DNA of 64,000 nucleotides from Paenibacillus sp. FSL R5-0912 (GTDB taxonomy: Bacteria; Bacillota; Bacilli; Paenibacillales; Paenibacillaceae): positions 4,898,001 through 4,962,000 of the forward strand of contig NZ_CP009282.1 of the NCBI RefSeq assembly GCF_000758605.1, in the 5' to 3' direction. The notes below the pieces were generated by a model that saw only the letters and a list, made by a program, of their open reading frames with translations, was not told the origin of the DNA and did no database searches. Made by a program: the position numbers and the translations under genes. Shown in pieces: positions 18,666 through 26,343 of the stretch (within the stretch, counting starts at the first letter, position 1; each line of letters opens with the position of its first letter).

Positions 18666-18743
18666 TCTTCACCTCTAAGACTCTAGTATTCCGCCCCCAA
18701 ACGAGCGTTCTTGGTGCAATCCTACTGACAATCTTCGACATAG

Positions 18744-18772
18744 TTTAGACGCCCGATGAACCTAAAAGTTGC
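18744..18772 (-). promoter_or_regulatory. ECF-type promoter before amidase copy 1
   Basis: On the minus strand GCAACTTTT, a 12-bp gap and CGTCTAAA, i.e. GCAAC-N16-CGTC, a canonical ECF pattern. The same arrangement is found before amidase copy 2 and, less exactly, before the sigma gene at 62.8 kb. The distance to the amidase start is about 80 bp. Confidence 0.75.
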
Positions 18773-18828
18773 GAATAAATACCATTAAAAATCAGGACTC
18801 TTCACACGCAGCTCCCTTGCCACGTTAT

Positions 18829-20403
18829 TTAAAGCCCAAGATATTCTTTAATTCCCGCCACAATTTCCCGTGCCAGATTATTTTGCATCTGCTCGCTGTA
18901 CATAGCCGCTTCATTTCCCGGATTCGTCAGATAACCTGCCTCCAGCAGTACGGCTGGCATGCTTGTCTCTCTGGTGACATGCAGACTCTTCGATCTGACG
19001 CCGTTATCTTTGAATCCTGTACCGGCAACCAGATGCTTTTGCATGATTTGGGCAAGCGGAAGACTTTCGCTGCGGCTGTAATAGGTTTCACTGCCATTGA
19101 CTTTGTCACGGTTCGGATACCCTACATCCAACGAATTCCCATGCAGCGAAACAAACAGCGTAGCCTTTGCGGCTTCAGCAGTTTTCACTCGGTCCTGCAG
19201 ACCGAGAGTAACATCAGATGTTCGTGTGTATACAACATTCGCCCAACCCTCTTGTGTCAGAATCGCTCCAACTTTAAGGATAACCGCAAGATTGAAGTCT
19301 TTTTCCGCTTTGCCTGTGAGACTGATTGCTCCCGGCTGTGTGCCTCCATGACCTGCATCAAGCGCTACAATTGGCTTGCCGGTAAGTCCTGTATTCACCG
19401 GTGTACCAGCTCCGCTATTCTCCGTATTGAGATCTACTGTCACCAGCCCTGTACTGTCATCCGTACTCAGCTGGTAATTCTGGCTGCCTGCGGTTTGGAT
19501 TACGAACCGGACCGTAGAAGGACTGGTGCTAAATAGCGCATAGCGTATTTCAGATACCAGCGGGTAACCGCTTACGTCCAGCCTTCCCTGCGGACTGCCG
19601 CTGGCAGATACCCCCGGAAAGCTACCGCTGAAATCAGAGGCAAACGCAGCTCCCTGAAAATCAACTACAATCCGGTCAGGTCCGGTAATCTTGGTTACCG
19701 TAGGCTTGGCACCTCCGGCAACCGCAACAATAAGACGGTTCTCACTGAATACAGCCCCCTTAACAGTCGGGGACGTAACTGCTGGAGTCGGAGAGGCCGT
19801 AATGCTGCCCTCGACCTCTTCAGGAATCTCTGTATTGGTCTGAGGCTGCGGTGTCGGAGCAGGGGATTGCACTGCCACCACAGGGCCTGGAGAGGTTGCA
19901 GGCGCCACGGTAGCTGAAGGCAGAGGATCTGCAGATACAGGTGTATCCAGAGTTATTCCGCCGCTTAAGTAAACTGTTTTGTCGGAATTATCCCAGCCGA
20001 CACTGAGTCCGAACTGTTCACTCACGAAACGGATAGGAACCAGTACCGTACCGCCATTCTGCTTGGGAGCGGCATTCAGCAGCAGACTTACGCCATCGGC
20101 TTCAGCCGTCTTGCTACCTACTGCAAGCTGTACCGTCTTGCCGTCCTGCTGGACGGTTACTTTGCGGGTGGTCTGCTCCCAGAGCACTTCAAAACCAAGA
20201 TTCTCCACCACCACCCGGATTGGAATCATAACGCTTCCATTCACGTTTTCAAGGATGACCCCTTTGGGCAGCGCAAGCTCCTTACTGTCCATTACAATCC
20301 TTCCCTGGCTGCTTGCGGCAGCGGCAGTATCATGAACGGGGAATGACAGTAACAAGAGCGGCAGCAGCAGTAGGAATAACATCCGTTGTCCGGCTTTCTT
20401 CAT
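18829..20403 (-). CDS. N-acetylmuramoyl-L-alanine amidase, Amidase_3 with CuAO-N and AMIN domains (copy 2)
   Basis: 524 residues from the ATG at 20403, which follows AAGGAGAGG; a TTG 21 bp upstream is less likely. Domain order is as in copy 1: signal peptide (1-30), CuAO-N domain (VMIPIRVVVENLGFEVLWEQ; LVPIRFVSEQFGLSVGWDN), a longer Pro/Thr/Ser linker (about 155-215), AMIN domain, Amidase_3. Active-site elements: VALDAGHGGTQPG, GKAEKDFN, FVSLHGNSLD, AVLLEAGYLTNPGNE. The divergence suggests an old tandem duplication. It has its own ECF-type promoter. No clear terminator separates the two copies; copy 1 has an independent promoter in the gap. Confidence 0.93.
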   Translation of the reverse strand: MKKAGQRMLFLLLLPLLLLSFPVHDTAAAASSQGRIVMDSKELALPKGVILENVNGSVMIPIRVVVENLGFEVLWEQTTRKVTVQQDGKTVQLAVGSKTAEADGVSLLLNAAPKQNGGTVLVPIRFVSEQFGLSVGWDNSDKTVYLSGGITLDTPVSADPLPSATVAPATSPGPVVAVQSPAPTPQPQTNTEIPEEVEGSITASPTPAVTSPTVKGAVFSENRLIVAVAGGAKPTVTKITGPDRIVVDFQGAAFASDFSGSFPGVSASGSPQGRLDVSGYPLVSEIRYALFSTSPSTVRFVIQTAGSQNYQLSTDDSTGLVTVDLNTENSGAGTPVNTGLTGKPIVALDAGHGGTQPGAISLTGKAEKDFNLAVILKVGAILTQEGWANVVYTRTSDVTLGLQDRVKTAEAAKATLFVSLHGNSLDVGYPNRDKVNGSETYYSRSESLPLAQIMQKHLVAGTGFKDNGVRSKSLHVTRETSMPAVLLEAGYLTNPGNEAAMYSEQMQNNLAREIVAGIKEYLGL

Positions 20404-20445
20404 CCTTTCCTCTCCTTTTGTCAATTGATAGAACCATAGATAAGA

Positions 20446-20474
20446 TTAAGACGACAGAAATCTCCAAAAGTTGC
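20446..20474 (-). promoter_or_regulatory. ECF-type promoter before amidase copy 2
   Basis: On the minus strand GCAACTTTT, a 12-bp gap and CGTCTTAA; the spacing is identical to that before copy 1. It lies about 40 bp before the amidase start codon. Confidence 0.78.
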
Positions 20475-20503
20475 CTTCACAGGCAATGAATATATCGATT
20501 ATA

Positions 20504-20542
20504 GCAAAAAAACTTCTATTTCCGACACCGGAAATAGAAGTT
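20504..20542 (-). terminator. Intrinsic terminator of leuCD
   Basis: A 14-bp stem AACTTCTATTTCCG/CGGAAATAGAAGTT (20511-20542) is followed on the minus strand by T6-7. It lies about 75 bp after the leuD stop and directly upstream of the amidase copy 2 promoter. Confidence 0.92.
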
Positions 20543-20617
20543 TTGTGTAAAAATTGTAAAGTTTACGAATTCTTCGCCAGATGTTCACTCTCTTCCCTGC
20601 AAGCATCCCGACATTGC

Positions 20618-21220
20618 TTAGCCGAAAAGCTTGGCAGCATGACGTTCTTCGTACGCTGCAATCTCATCTGCATGCTGAAGCGTCAGACCGATATCATCCA
20701 ATCCCTGCAGGAGAAACTGGCGGCGGTGCTCATCCAGTTCAAACGTAATGGCAAGGCCGTATTCATCGCTCAATCTGTTGTTCTCCAAATCTACGGTCAG
20801 TGTATAGCCTTCATGCTCTGCGGTACGGCTGAACAGGTCATCCACCTGTGTTTCCGACAGCTTAATCGGCAGAATGCCGTTCTTGAAGCAGTTGTTATAG
20901 AAGATGTCGGCATAGGACGGGGCGATTACCACTCTGAACCCGTAATCCAGGATAGCCCAAGGCGCATGCTCCCGGGAGGAGCCGCAGCCGAAGTTCGCAC
21001 GCGAGATCAGCACGGATGCTCCCTGATAGCGCGGCTTGTTCATCTCAAACGCTGCATTATCATTTCCTGCTTCATCAAAACGCCATTCGTAAAAAAGAAA
21101 TTGTCCAAACCCGGTACGCTCGATCCGTTTCAGGAATTGCTTCGGAATGATTGCATCCGTATCTACATTAACCCGGTCTACCGGGGCTACGACACCTGTT
21201 AATTTTTTAAATTCTTCCAT
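20618..21220 (-). CDS. leuD: 3-isopropylmalate dehydratase small subunit
   Basis: 200 residues, the standard LeuD length. Recognised by [20 protein letters not shown] near the N-terminus, the substrate-binding loop [43 protein letters not shown] (about 73-117), and the usual C-terminal swivelling domain. With LeuC it isomerises 2- to 3-isopropylmalate in leucine synthesis. AGGAGG precedes the ATG; the gap to leuC is 30 bp, so the two form one transcript ended by the terminator near 20.5 kb. Confidence 0.97.
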   Translation of the reverse strand: MEEFKKLTGVVAPVDRVNVDTDAIIPKQFLKRIERTGFGQFLFYEWRFDEAGNDNAAFEMNKPRYQGASVLISRANFGCGSSREHAPWAILDYGFRVVIAPSYADIFYNNCFKNGILPIKLSETQVDDLFSRTAEHEGYTLTVDLENNRLSDEYGLAITFELDEHRRQFLLQGLDDIGLTLQHADEIAAYEERHAAKLFG

Positions 21221-21250
21221 TTTCTGTGTCCTCCTGCTCTCTCAATTATT

Positions 21251-22675
21251 CTATGAGTTGACGGCTTCCGTCTTGTAATTCCAGTCGCGGACATCGGTGA
21301 ACCGTCCTTTAATTGCAGCCGCAGCCGCCATGGCAGGAGAGACCAGATGCGTGCGTCCGCCGCGTCCCTGGCGTCCTTCAAAGTTACGGTTGGAGGTCGA
21401 TGCGCAGCGTTGTCCAGGCTGCAGAACATCCGGATTCATGGCCAGGCACATACTGCAGCCTGCTTCACGCCATTCAAAACCGGCTTCTGTGAAGACCTTG
21501 TCCAGACCTTCCTTCTCAGCCTGCAGCTTAACGCGTCCGGAGCCCGGTACAACAATTGCCGTCACCTTATCGGATACCTTATGGCCTTTGGCTACTTGAG
21601 CCGCAGCCCGCAAATCCTCAATCCGGCCATTGGTGCAGGAGCCAATGAAGACATAGTCAATACCGATTTCAGAGATAGGCGTACCTGGAGCCAAATCCAT
21701 ATATTCAAGCGCTTTTTCAGCGGCTTTACGTTCGTTCTCAGTGGTGAAGTCTGCAGGATTCGGCACACTGGAGTTAATGTCCGTACCCATTCCCGGGCTG
21801 GTGCCCCAGGTAACCTGCGGAATCAGCGTTTCTACATCGAATTCCACTATGGTGTCATATTGTGCGCCTTCATCGCTTACGAGACCTTTCCAGATCTCCA
21901 CAGCAGCATCATACGCTTCGCCTTGCGGCACATATTGACGTCCGCGCAGATAGTCGAATGTAGTCTCGTCAGGTGCGATCAGGCCGGCTCTCGCTCCGCC
22001 TTCGATCGACATATTACAGACTGTCATGCGTTCTTCCATCGACAGTTCACGGATTGCTTCGCCTGTATATTCGATAACATAACCAGTGGCAAAATCCGTA
22101 CCGTATTTGGCGATGACGCCGAGAATCATATCCTTGGCGGTCACTCCCGGATTACGGTTACCCGTAAAGCGTACTTCCATTGTCTTCGCCTTGGACTGCT
22201 GCAGACACTGGGTCGCAAGCACATGTTCAACTTCGCTGGTGCCGATCCCGAAGGCTAGCGCACCAAACGCTCCGTGTGTGGAGGTGTGACTGTCCCCGCA
22301 GACAATGGTCTTGCCGGGATGTGTCAGGCCAATTTCCGGCCCCATAACGTGTACAACACCCTGATCAATATCATTCAGATCGAACAGTCTGACACCGAAA
22401 TCACGGCAGTTCTGTGAAAGGGTATCTATCTGCTGCTTGGAGATCGGATCTGTAATATTGTAGCGGTCCTTGGTAGGCACGTTATGATCCATAGTCGCGA
22501 AAGTAAGCCCCGGACGGCGGACCGGACGGCCGCTCAAGCGCAATCCTTCAAAGGCCTGTGGAGAAGTAACCTCATGAACCAGATGCAGATCGATATAGAT
22601 GATACTTGGCTTGCCTTCCTCTTGATGAATAACGTGATTTTCCCAAATCTTTTCAAACATTGTCTTGTTGCCCAT
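21251..22675 (-). CDS. leuC: 3-isopropylmalate dehydratase large subunit
   Basis: 474 residues from the ATG at 22675, preceded by GAGGTG; the longer upstream reading has no ribosome site and exceeds the family length. The [4Fe-4S] ligands are the Cys of [13 protein letters not shown] and the two of [11 protein letters not shown]. Other signatures: [71 protein letters not shown]. It works with LeuD. In B. subtilis leuCD belongs to the ilv-leu operon; here the pair stands alone with its own promoter and a LysR-type box, so control is probably different. Confidence 0.97.
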   Translation of the reverse strand: MGNKTMFEKIWENHVIHQEEGKPSIIYIDLHLVHEVTSPQAFEGLRLSGRPVRRPGLTFATMDHNVPTKDRYNITDPISKQQIDTLSQNCRDFGVRLFDLNDIDQGVVHVMGPEIGLTHPGKTIVCGDSHTSTHGAFGALAFGIGTSEVEHVLATQCLQQSKAKTMEVRFTGNRNPGVTAKDMILGVIAKYGTDFATGYVIEYTGEAIRELSMEERMTVCNMSIEGGARAGLIAPDETTFDYLRGRQYVPQGEAYDAAVEIWKGLVSDEGAQYDTIVEFDVETLIPQVTWGTSPGMGTDINSSVPNPADFTTENERKAAEKALEYMDLAPGTPISEIGIDYVFIGSCTNGRIEDLRAAAQVAKGHKVSDKVTAIVVPGSGRVKLQAEKEGLDKVFTEAGFEWREAGCSMCLAMNPDVLQPGQRCASTSNRNFEGRQGRGGRTHLVSPAMAAAAAIKGRFTDVRDWNYKTEAVNS

Positions 22676-22743
22676 GAATTTCACCTCATATAGTAGAATC
22701 GTTCCATTTGGATGAGAGCGTGGAGTCTCTCTTGAATGTTCTA

Positions 22744-22811
22744 AATATAACATCAGTACGTTTATAATTCCAAGATATGATTTCTATAGCACTTATAGGT
22801 TCATCCTATAG
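22744..22811 (-). promoter_or_regulatory. leuC promoter with upstream LysR-type box
   Basis: On the minus strand TTGGAA (22768-22773), an 18-bp spacer and TATATT (22744-22749) form the promoter. Upstream, CTATAGGATGAACCTATA (22794-22811) is an interrupted palindrome centred near -65 of the expected start, the usual LysR activation position. A box with the same conserved bases and spacing lies before the lysR gene. Confidence 0.7.
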
Positions 22812-22872
22812 CGCGCGCCTGCAGTACAACCGCCGAAAGTAGTTCCTTACTCTTTTAGCTTCTGCTGTTTCC

Positions 22873-23265
22873 TTATTGATACGTACCCGCAATGATTCCA
22901 CGCTGAATGTCCATTTCCAGCTTAATCTCATTAAAAACATCTTCCAGTGTCCTGCTCGGAAGCAGTGTGTTCTGCCTGATATGACTGAGTACGACAGCCG
23001 TGCTCCGCTCGAATTTGTGATAATGTTCGCTTTTGACATTGACGAGAACTTGGCTGCAGAGAGCGGTTAATTGCAGGTAATCCGCCAGCACATGCTTCTG
23101 CATATAGGCCTGATGAGGCTGTGGCTTAGACCAGAAGCCGGTCTCCCCGTATAGATAGTTATGATTCTCATCCAATGGCTCGATGGCCGAATTATTATGA
23201 ATAAAATACCCCAGCTGTTCTTCGAGCTCGTCAAATGATTGTATTAATCTTGCCAGAACGCCCAT
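22873..23265 (-). CDS. Hypothetical protein, leuC-lysR interval
   Basis: 130 residues (MGVLARLIQSFDELEEQLGYF...), mainly helical by appearance, no signal peptide, membrane helix or recognisable motif. Segments rich in His/Tyr/Gln (KPQPHQAYMQKHVLADYLQL) and an acidic helical C-terminus (TLEDVFNEIKLEMDIQRG). The start is preceded, 4 bases away, by a run of nine G on the coding strand instead of a normal ribosome site. No gene is closely joined to it. I do not recognise the family; coding is judged from length, uninterrupted frame and plausible amino-acid composition. Confidence 0.6.
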   Translation of the reverse strand: MGVLARLIQSFDELEEQLGYFIHNNSAIEPLDENHNYLYGETGFWSKPQPHQAYMQKHVLADYLQLTALCSQVLVNVKSEHYHKFERSTAVVLSHIRQNTLLPSRTLEDVFNEIKLEMDIQRGIIAGTYQ

Positions 23266-23269
23266 AATA

Positions 23270-23278
23270 CCCCCCCCC
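23270..23278 (-). promoter_or_regulatory. Poly-G tract at the ribosome-binding position
   Basis: Nine consecutive C on the plus strand (G9 on the coding strand) end 4 bases before the ATG of the hypothetical gene. There is no other Shine-Dalgarno-like sequence. Homopolymers of this length can slip during replication, which would alter spacing and thus translation. Confidence 0.55.
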
Positions 23279-23454
23279 GTTTATTTCGAAGAACGTATGC
23301 CTAGAGCATGCATAAGGGCTCCTGAAGAATAATTTAAGTATATCCTTATGTTCAAAATAAAGATATTTAATATGCAGATTATGTAAGATTATCAACCTGC
23401 TGAAGCACACCACTCTCTTCGCTGCCAAACATCCACCTATACTAAATCGGATAT

Positions 23455-23472
23455 CTATAGGTTATACTTATA
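23455..23472. promoter_or_regulatory. LysR-type box before its own gene
   Basis: CTATAGGTTATACTTATA, extendable to TCTATA-N9-TATAGA (23454-23474), lies about 40 bp before the LysR start. It shares CTATAGG-N4-AC-Y-TATA with the box before leuC. LysR regulators normally bind such dyads and repress themselves. Confidence 0.7.
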
Positions 23473-23510
23473 GACAGATTATCCATTCTTTTTAATAAAG
23501 GAGCCTATCC

Positions 23511-24422
23511 GTGGAACTCAGACAATTGCAGTACACACTTCAGATCGCTGCAGAAAGAAACTTCTCACGAGCAGCAGACAAGCTGCATATTGCCCAGCCC
23601 TCCTTAAGCCAGCAGCTCTCCAAACTGGAAAAAGAGCTGGGTGTTCTTCTCTTCCAGCGTAATACCAGCTCCGTTGAGCTGACCTATGCCGGGGAGAAAT
23701 TCGTTGAGCAGGCCCAGGCGATCATTGATGCCGTGGAGCTGCTGCGCCAGGAAATGTCCGATATCTCCCAGCTGCGGACCGGACGGGTCGTGGTAGGCAG
23801 CATGCCGATCACTGGTGCGCACCTGCTCCCGCATGTACTGCCGGTATTCAAAAGTACATATGCCGAGGTTGAAATCACCCTGCTGGAGGACTCCTCTATG
23901 AATCTGGAGAAGCTGACCGCCAGCGGCCAGACGGATCTAAGCCTGCTCTCCCTGCCGCTGGAGATTCCGACTCTGGCTTATGAGGTCCTTGGCGAGGAAC
24001 GGATCGATCTGGCGGTCCCGCCTGAGCATCCGTTGGCAGCGCGGAGTGCTCTGGGTATCCGCACCTCACTGCATGAGCTTAAGAATGAACCGTTCATCGT
24101 GCTCAAAGAAGGTCAGGGCTTCCGTAAAATGACCGTTGAACTCTGCCGTGAAGCCGGTTTTGAGCCGCAGATTGTATTTGAAAGCAATAATATGGAGACC
24201 GTTCAGTCGCTTGTAGCCACCGGGATGGGTGTAACGCTGGTGCCCCATTTCATCGCACGTGCTCCGAGGAGTGAATTTGTACCTGTCTACCTGCCTTTGG
24301 CCGATCCGGTACCCAGCCGTACCCTGGTGGTCGCTTACCGGCGCGGACGCTACTTATCCCGGGCCGCTGAAGCTTTCATTGAAACCTTCAAAGCAACGGT
24401 TGCCGGACTGGCGGACGAATAA
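23511..24422 (+). CDS. LysR-family transcriptional regulator, probable leuCD activator
   Basis: 303 residues. N-terminal winged HTH (MELRQLQYTLQIAAERNFSRAADKLHIAQPSLSQQLSKLEKELGVLLFQR, 1-50), linker helix, and two-lobed effector domain (about 90-295) with GRVVVGSMPITGAHLLPHVLPVFK and VQSLVATGMGVTLVPHF. The GTG start has AAAGGAG seven bases upstream. No catabolic gene is adjacent, so the target is not given by simple divergence; the shared box before leuC points to leuCD. Effector unknown; a leucine-pathway intermediate such as isopropylmalate would be a natural guess. Confidence 0.93.
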   Translation: MELRQLQYTLQIAAERNFSRAADKLHIAQPSLSQQLSKLEKELGVLLFQRNTSSVELTYAGEKFVEQAQAIIDAVELLRQEMSDISQLRTGRVVVGSMPITGAHLLPHVLPVFKSTYAEVEITLLEDSSMNLEKLTASGQTDLSLLSLPLEIPTLAYEVLGEERIDLAVPPEHPLAARSALGIRTSLHELKNEPFIVLKEGQGFRKMTVELCREAGFEPQIVFESNNMETVQSLVATGMGVTLVPHFIARAPRSEFVPVYLPLADPVPSRTLVVAYRRGRYLSRAAEAFIETFKATVAGLADE

Positions 24423-24436
24423 ACAGCAGAACAATG

Positions 24437-24490
24437 CAAATACCCATCCGGCACCTGTCTGGAAGCCGGATGGGCATTTGCTGTATTTTT
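24437..24490. terminator. Intrinsic terminator after lysR
   Basis: Stem GCAAATACCCATCCGGC (24437-24453) with GCCGGATGGGCATTTGC (24466-24482), one mismatch, 12-base loop, then TGTATTTTT on the plus strand. It can serve lysR and also the small gene arriving from the right. Confidence 0.85.
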
Positions 24491-24506
24491 CGCGGGAAGT
24501 AATTAT

Positions 24507-24704
24507 TTATTTGCGCAAATTATGCTGCGTGATCAGGCGGTTCTGATCATCCGGCAGACGGCCTGTACTCTCATCAACCGGTCCCCTAGTGCGGGTATCC
24601 CCGGCCTTATCCTCGACAAACTCTCTGATCGCCTTATTTTGAACTTCAGCGGCTTCTTTGGCATTTTGCTTCTGTTCCTGCTGGATATTAGTGCTCTTAC
24701 TCAA
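24507..24704 (-). CDS. Small hydrophilic protein, unknown
   Basis: 65 residues, very rich in Gln, Asn, Lys, Glu, Arg, no hydrophobic segment (MSKSTNIQQEQKQNAKEAAE.. ..GRLPDDQNRLITQHNLRK). The start is TTG with a near-ideal ribosome site CAGGAGGTGG spaced 6 bases away, which strongly supports expression. Size and composition recall small spore or stress proteins of Bacillales, but no SASP signature is present, so I leave it unnamed. It stands alone between lysR and the proBA leader. Confidence 0.7.
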   Translation of the reverse strand: MSKSTNIQQEQKQNAKEAAEVQNKAIREFVEDKAGDTRTRGPVDESTGRLPDDQNRLITQHNLRK

Positions 24705-24811
24705 TTCAATCCACCTCCTGGTAACAGATTATAAATACTTTACCCGCCCCCCTGAAGATCAAACATTAATTTTGCTCCCCTCCATCCCAAAAAAATTCGC
24801 AGGACGGCTCT

Positions 24812-24840
24812 TTGCAAACCCTGCTTGGCCATGGTATCCT
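24812..24840 (+). promoter_or_regulatory. Promoter of the proBA T-box transcript
   Basis: TTGCAA (24812-24817), 17-bp spacer, TATCCT (24835-24840). Transcription would begin near 24847, just before the T-box leader. Confidence 0.7.
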
Positions 24841-24869
24841 AAATGACAAATAGTGAAACGTGCAGACGG

Positions 24870-25100
24870 GACCAGTAAGAATTGACAATGATTCGCGCGC
24901 AGAGAGTAAATTCCGGAAGGCTGGGAGAATTTACCGCGGATGTCCATTCCGAATCCTACCCCCGAGCGGCCTGCCCAGCAGGACGGATACTCCCGTTACG
25001 AGAATGAAGTCGGATGAACCCTCATCAATGAAGGTGGTACCGCGGAAGTTAACCAAGCTTTCGTCCTTTGCTAAGTCTAAGGATGGGGGCTTTTTGTCAT
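24870..25100 (+). promoter_or_regulatory. T-box leader of proBA, probable proline specifier
   Basis: The invariant T-box core AAGGTGGTACCGCG is at 25031-25044, preceded by AATG. Stem I elements are visible: AGAGAG near 24901 and GGCTGGGAG near 24919. The presumed specifier loop reads GAATCCTACC (24951-24960), giving the proline codon CCT (24955-24957) followed by A. The terminator stem (about 25055-25090, GTCCTT...AAGGAT with GGGGGC and T5) overlaps the antiterminator. Uncharged tRNA-Pro would prevent termination and raise proBA expression. The gene context, proline synthesis, agrees with the codon. Confidence 0.93.
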
Positions 25101-25145
25101 TTTCGGGCTTACAGCGATTGAAATTTGAGAGGAAAGTGAAAGACA

Positions 25146-26249
25146 ATGACGACAAGAATCGTGGTCAAAATCGGCAGCAGCTCACTGAGCGGCCCTGAGG
25201 GCGGATTGAACCGGTCTGCGGTCGCCTTCTTCGCCGCCGAGATTGCCGCACTCCGTAAGCAAGGCTGTGAAGTTCTTCTGGTTACCTCAGGAGCGGTGGC
25301 GGCCGGATTCCGTGCTATCGGCTATCCGTCCCGCCCCAAGCTGCTGCACGAGAAGCAGGCCGCAGCAGCGGTAGGACAGGTTATGCTCATGCAGGCTTAT
25401 CAAGAAGCCTTTGCCGGGCACAGTATTCCTACAGCACAGATTCTTCTGACACGCACGGACTTCTGCAGCCGCCGCGCCATGAACAACGCCATGATGACTG
25501 TGGAGGAACTGCTTCGGCAGGGCGCAGTACCCGTGTTCAACGAGAATGACACTGTATCGGTAGACGAATTGAAATTCGGTGATAATGATACCCTGTCGGC
25601 GCTCGTCGCCAATCTCCTGAAGGCCTCACGGCTGTTGGTCCTGACGGATATGGACGGCGTATACAGCGGGGACCCTCGCAAGCATCCGGATGCAGTCCGG
25701 TATCAGCATATAGAAGAGATTACACCGGAGATCTATGCTATTGCAGGCGGCGCTGGCTCAAGCGTAGGCACTGGCGGCATGCGTTCGAAGATCGATGCTG
25801 CCAAGATTGCCACTCGGGGAGGCGTTCCTGTCTTTGTAGGCAGAGTTACGGAGCCTGGTGATCTTTCACTGGCAGCTGAAGGCACAGGCAAAGGCACATA
25901 TTTTGCCACAACCCTCTCCTCCCTGCCTGTCAAGAAACAATGGCTTGGATTCATGTCCACCCCGCTGGGCTCCCTGTATGTTGACGACGGCGCGGTAGAA
26001 GCTCTGCTCCATGGAGGCCATAGCCTGCTGCCGGTCGGGGTCAGACGAATCGAGGGCAGCTTCCATTCCGGAGATGTTGTAGAAGTACTCGGCCCGGATG
26101 CCAAACTGCTAGGACGGGGCATCGTCAATTATGATGATACCCAGCTCCGCAGCATCCAGGGGCTTCCCAGCCGCGAGGTTGTCCCAAGACTCGGCGAAGT
26201 GCACCGGCTCGAGGTTATCCACCGCGACGAATGGATCACACTTCGGTAA
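25146..26249 (+). CDS. proB: Glutamate 5-kinase
   Basis: 367 residues: amino-acid kinase domain (1-260; TRIVVKIGSSSL, VLLVTSGAVAAGFRAIG, PVFNENDTVSVDELKFGDNDTLSALVANL, GTGGMRSKIDAAKIATRGGV) followed by a C-terminal PUA domain (about 280-360; VGVRRIEGSFHSGDVVEV). It phosphorylates glutamate, the first and normally proline-inhibited step of proline synthesis. AGGAAAG precedes the ATG, which lies about 50 bp after the T-box terminator. proA follows after 94 bp occupied by a repeated leader element. Confidence 0.97.
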   Translation: MTTRIVVKIGSSSLSGPEGGLNRSAVAFFAAEIAALRKQGCEVLLVTSGAVAAGFRAIGYPSRPKLLHEKQAAAAVGQVMLMQAYQEAFAGHSIPTAQILLTRTDFCSRRAMNNAMMTVEELLRQGAVPVFNENDTVSVDELKFGDNDTLSALVANLLKASRLLVLTDMDGVYSGDPRKHPDAVRYQHIEEITPEIYAIAGGAGSSVGTGGMRSKIDAAKIATRGGVPVFVGRVTEPGDLSLAAEGTGKGTYFATTLSSLPVKKQWLGFMSTPLGSLYVDDGAVEALLHGGHSLLPVGVRRIEGSFHSGDVVEVLGPDAKLLGRGIVNYDDTQLRSIQGLPSREVVPRLGEVHRLEVIHRDEWITLR

Positions 26250-26254
26250 GCTCA

Positions 26255-26343
26255 CCATACTTAGCGTATGCTTTCAAAATGAGTTTTGTACGAATCAGTT
26301 TCATAGATGCATAATGCCAACATAACTTTTAGGGGGAATCGTC
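26255..26343 (+). repeat. Repeated leader element carrying the proA ribosome site
   Basis: The proB-proA gap has GCGTATGCTTTC, GTTTTGTACGAA and, at its end, ACATAACTTTTAGGGGG 7 bases before the ATG. The same ordered blocks occur before rex and qcrC, and partly before proC. Confidence 0.7.

Noticed and set aside
21347-22258. 303-codon open frame on the plus strand
   Set aside because: Antisense to leuC; no ribosome site and no plausible protein composition.
24860-25198. 112-codon open frame on the plus strand before proB
   Set aside because: It covers the T-box leader, including the terminator, and is explained by that RNA.
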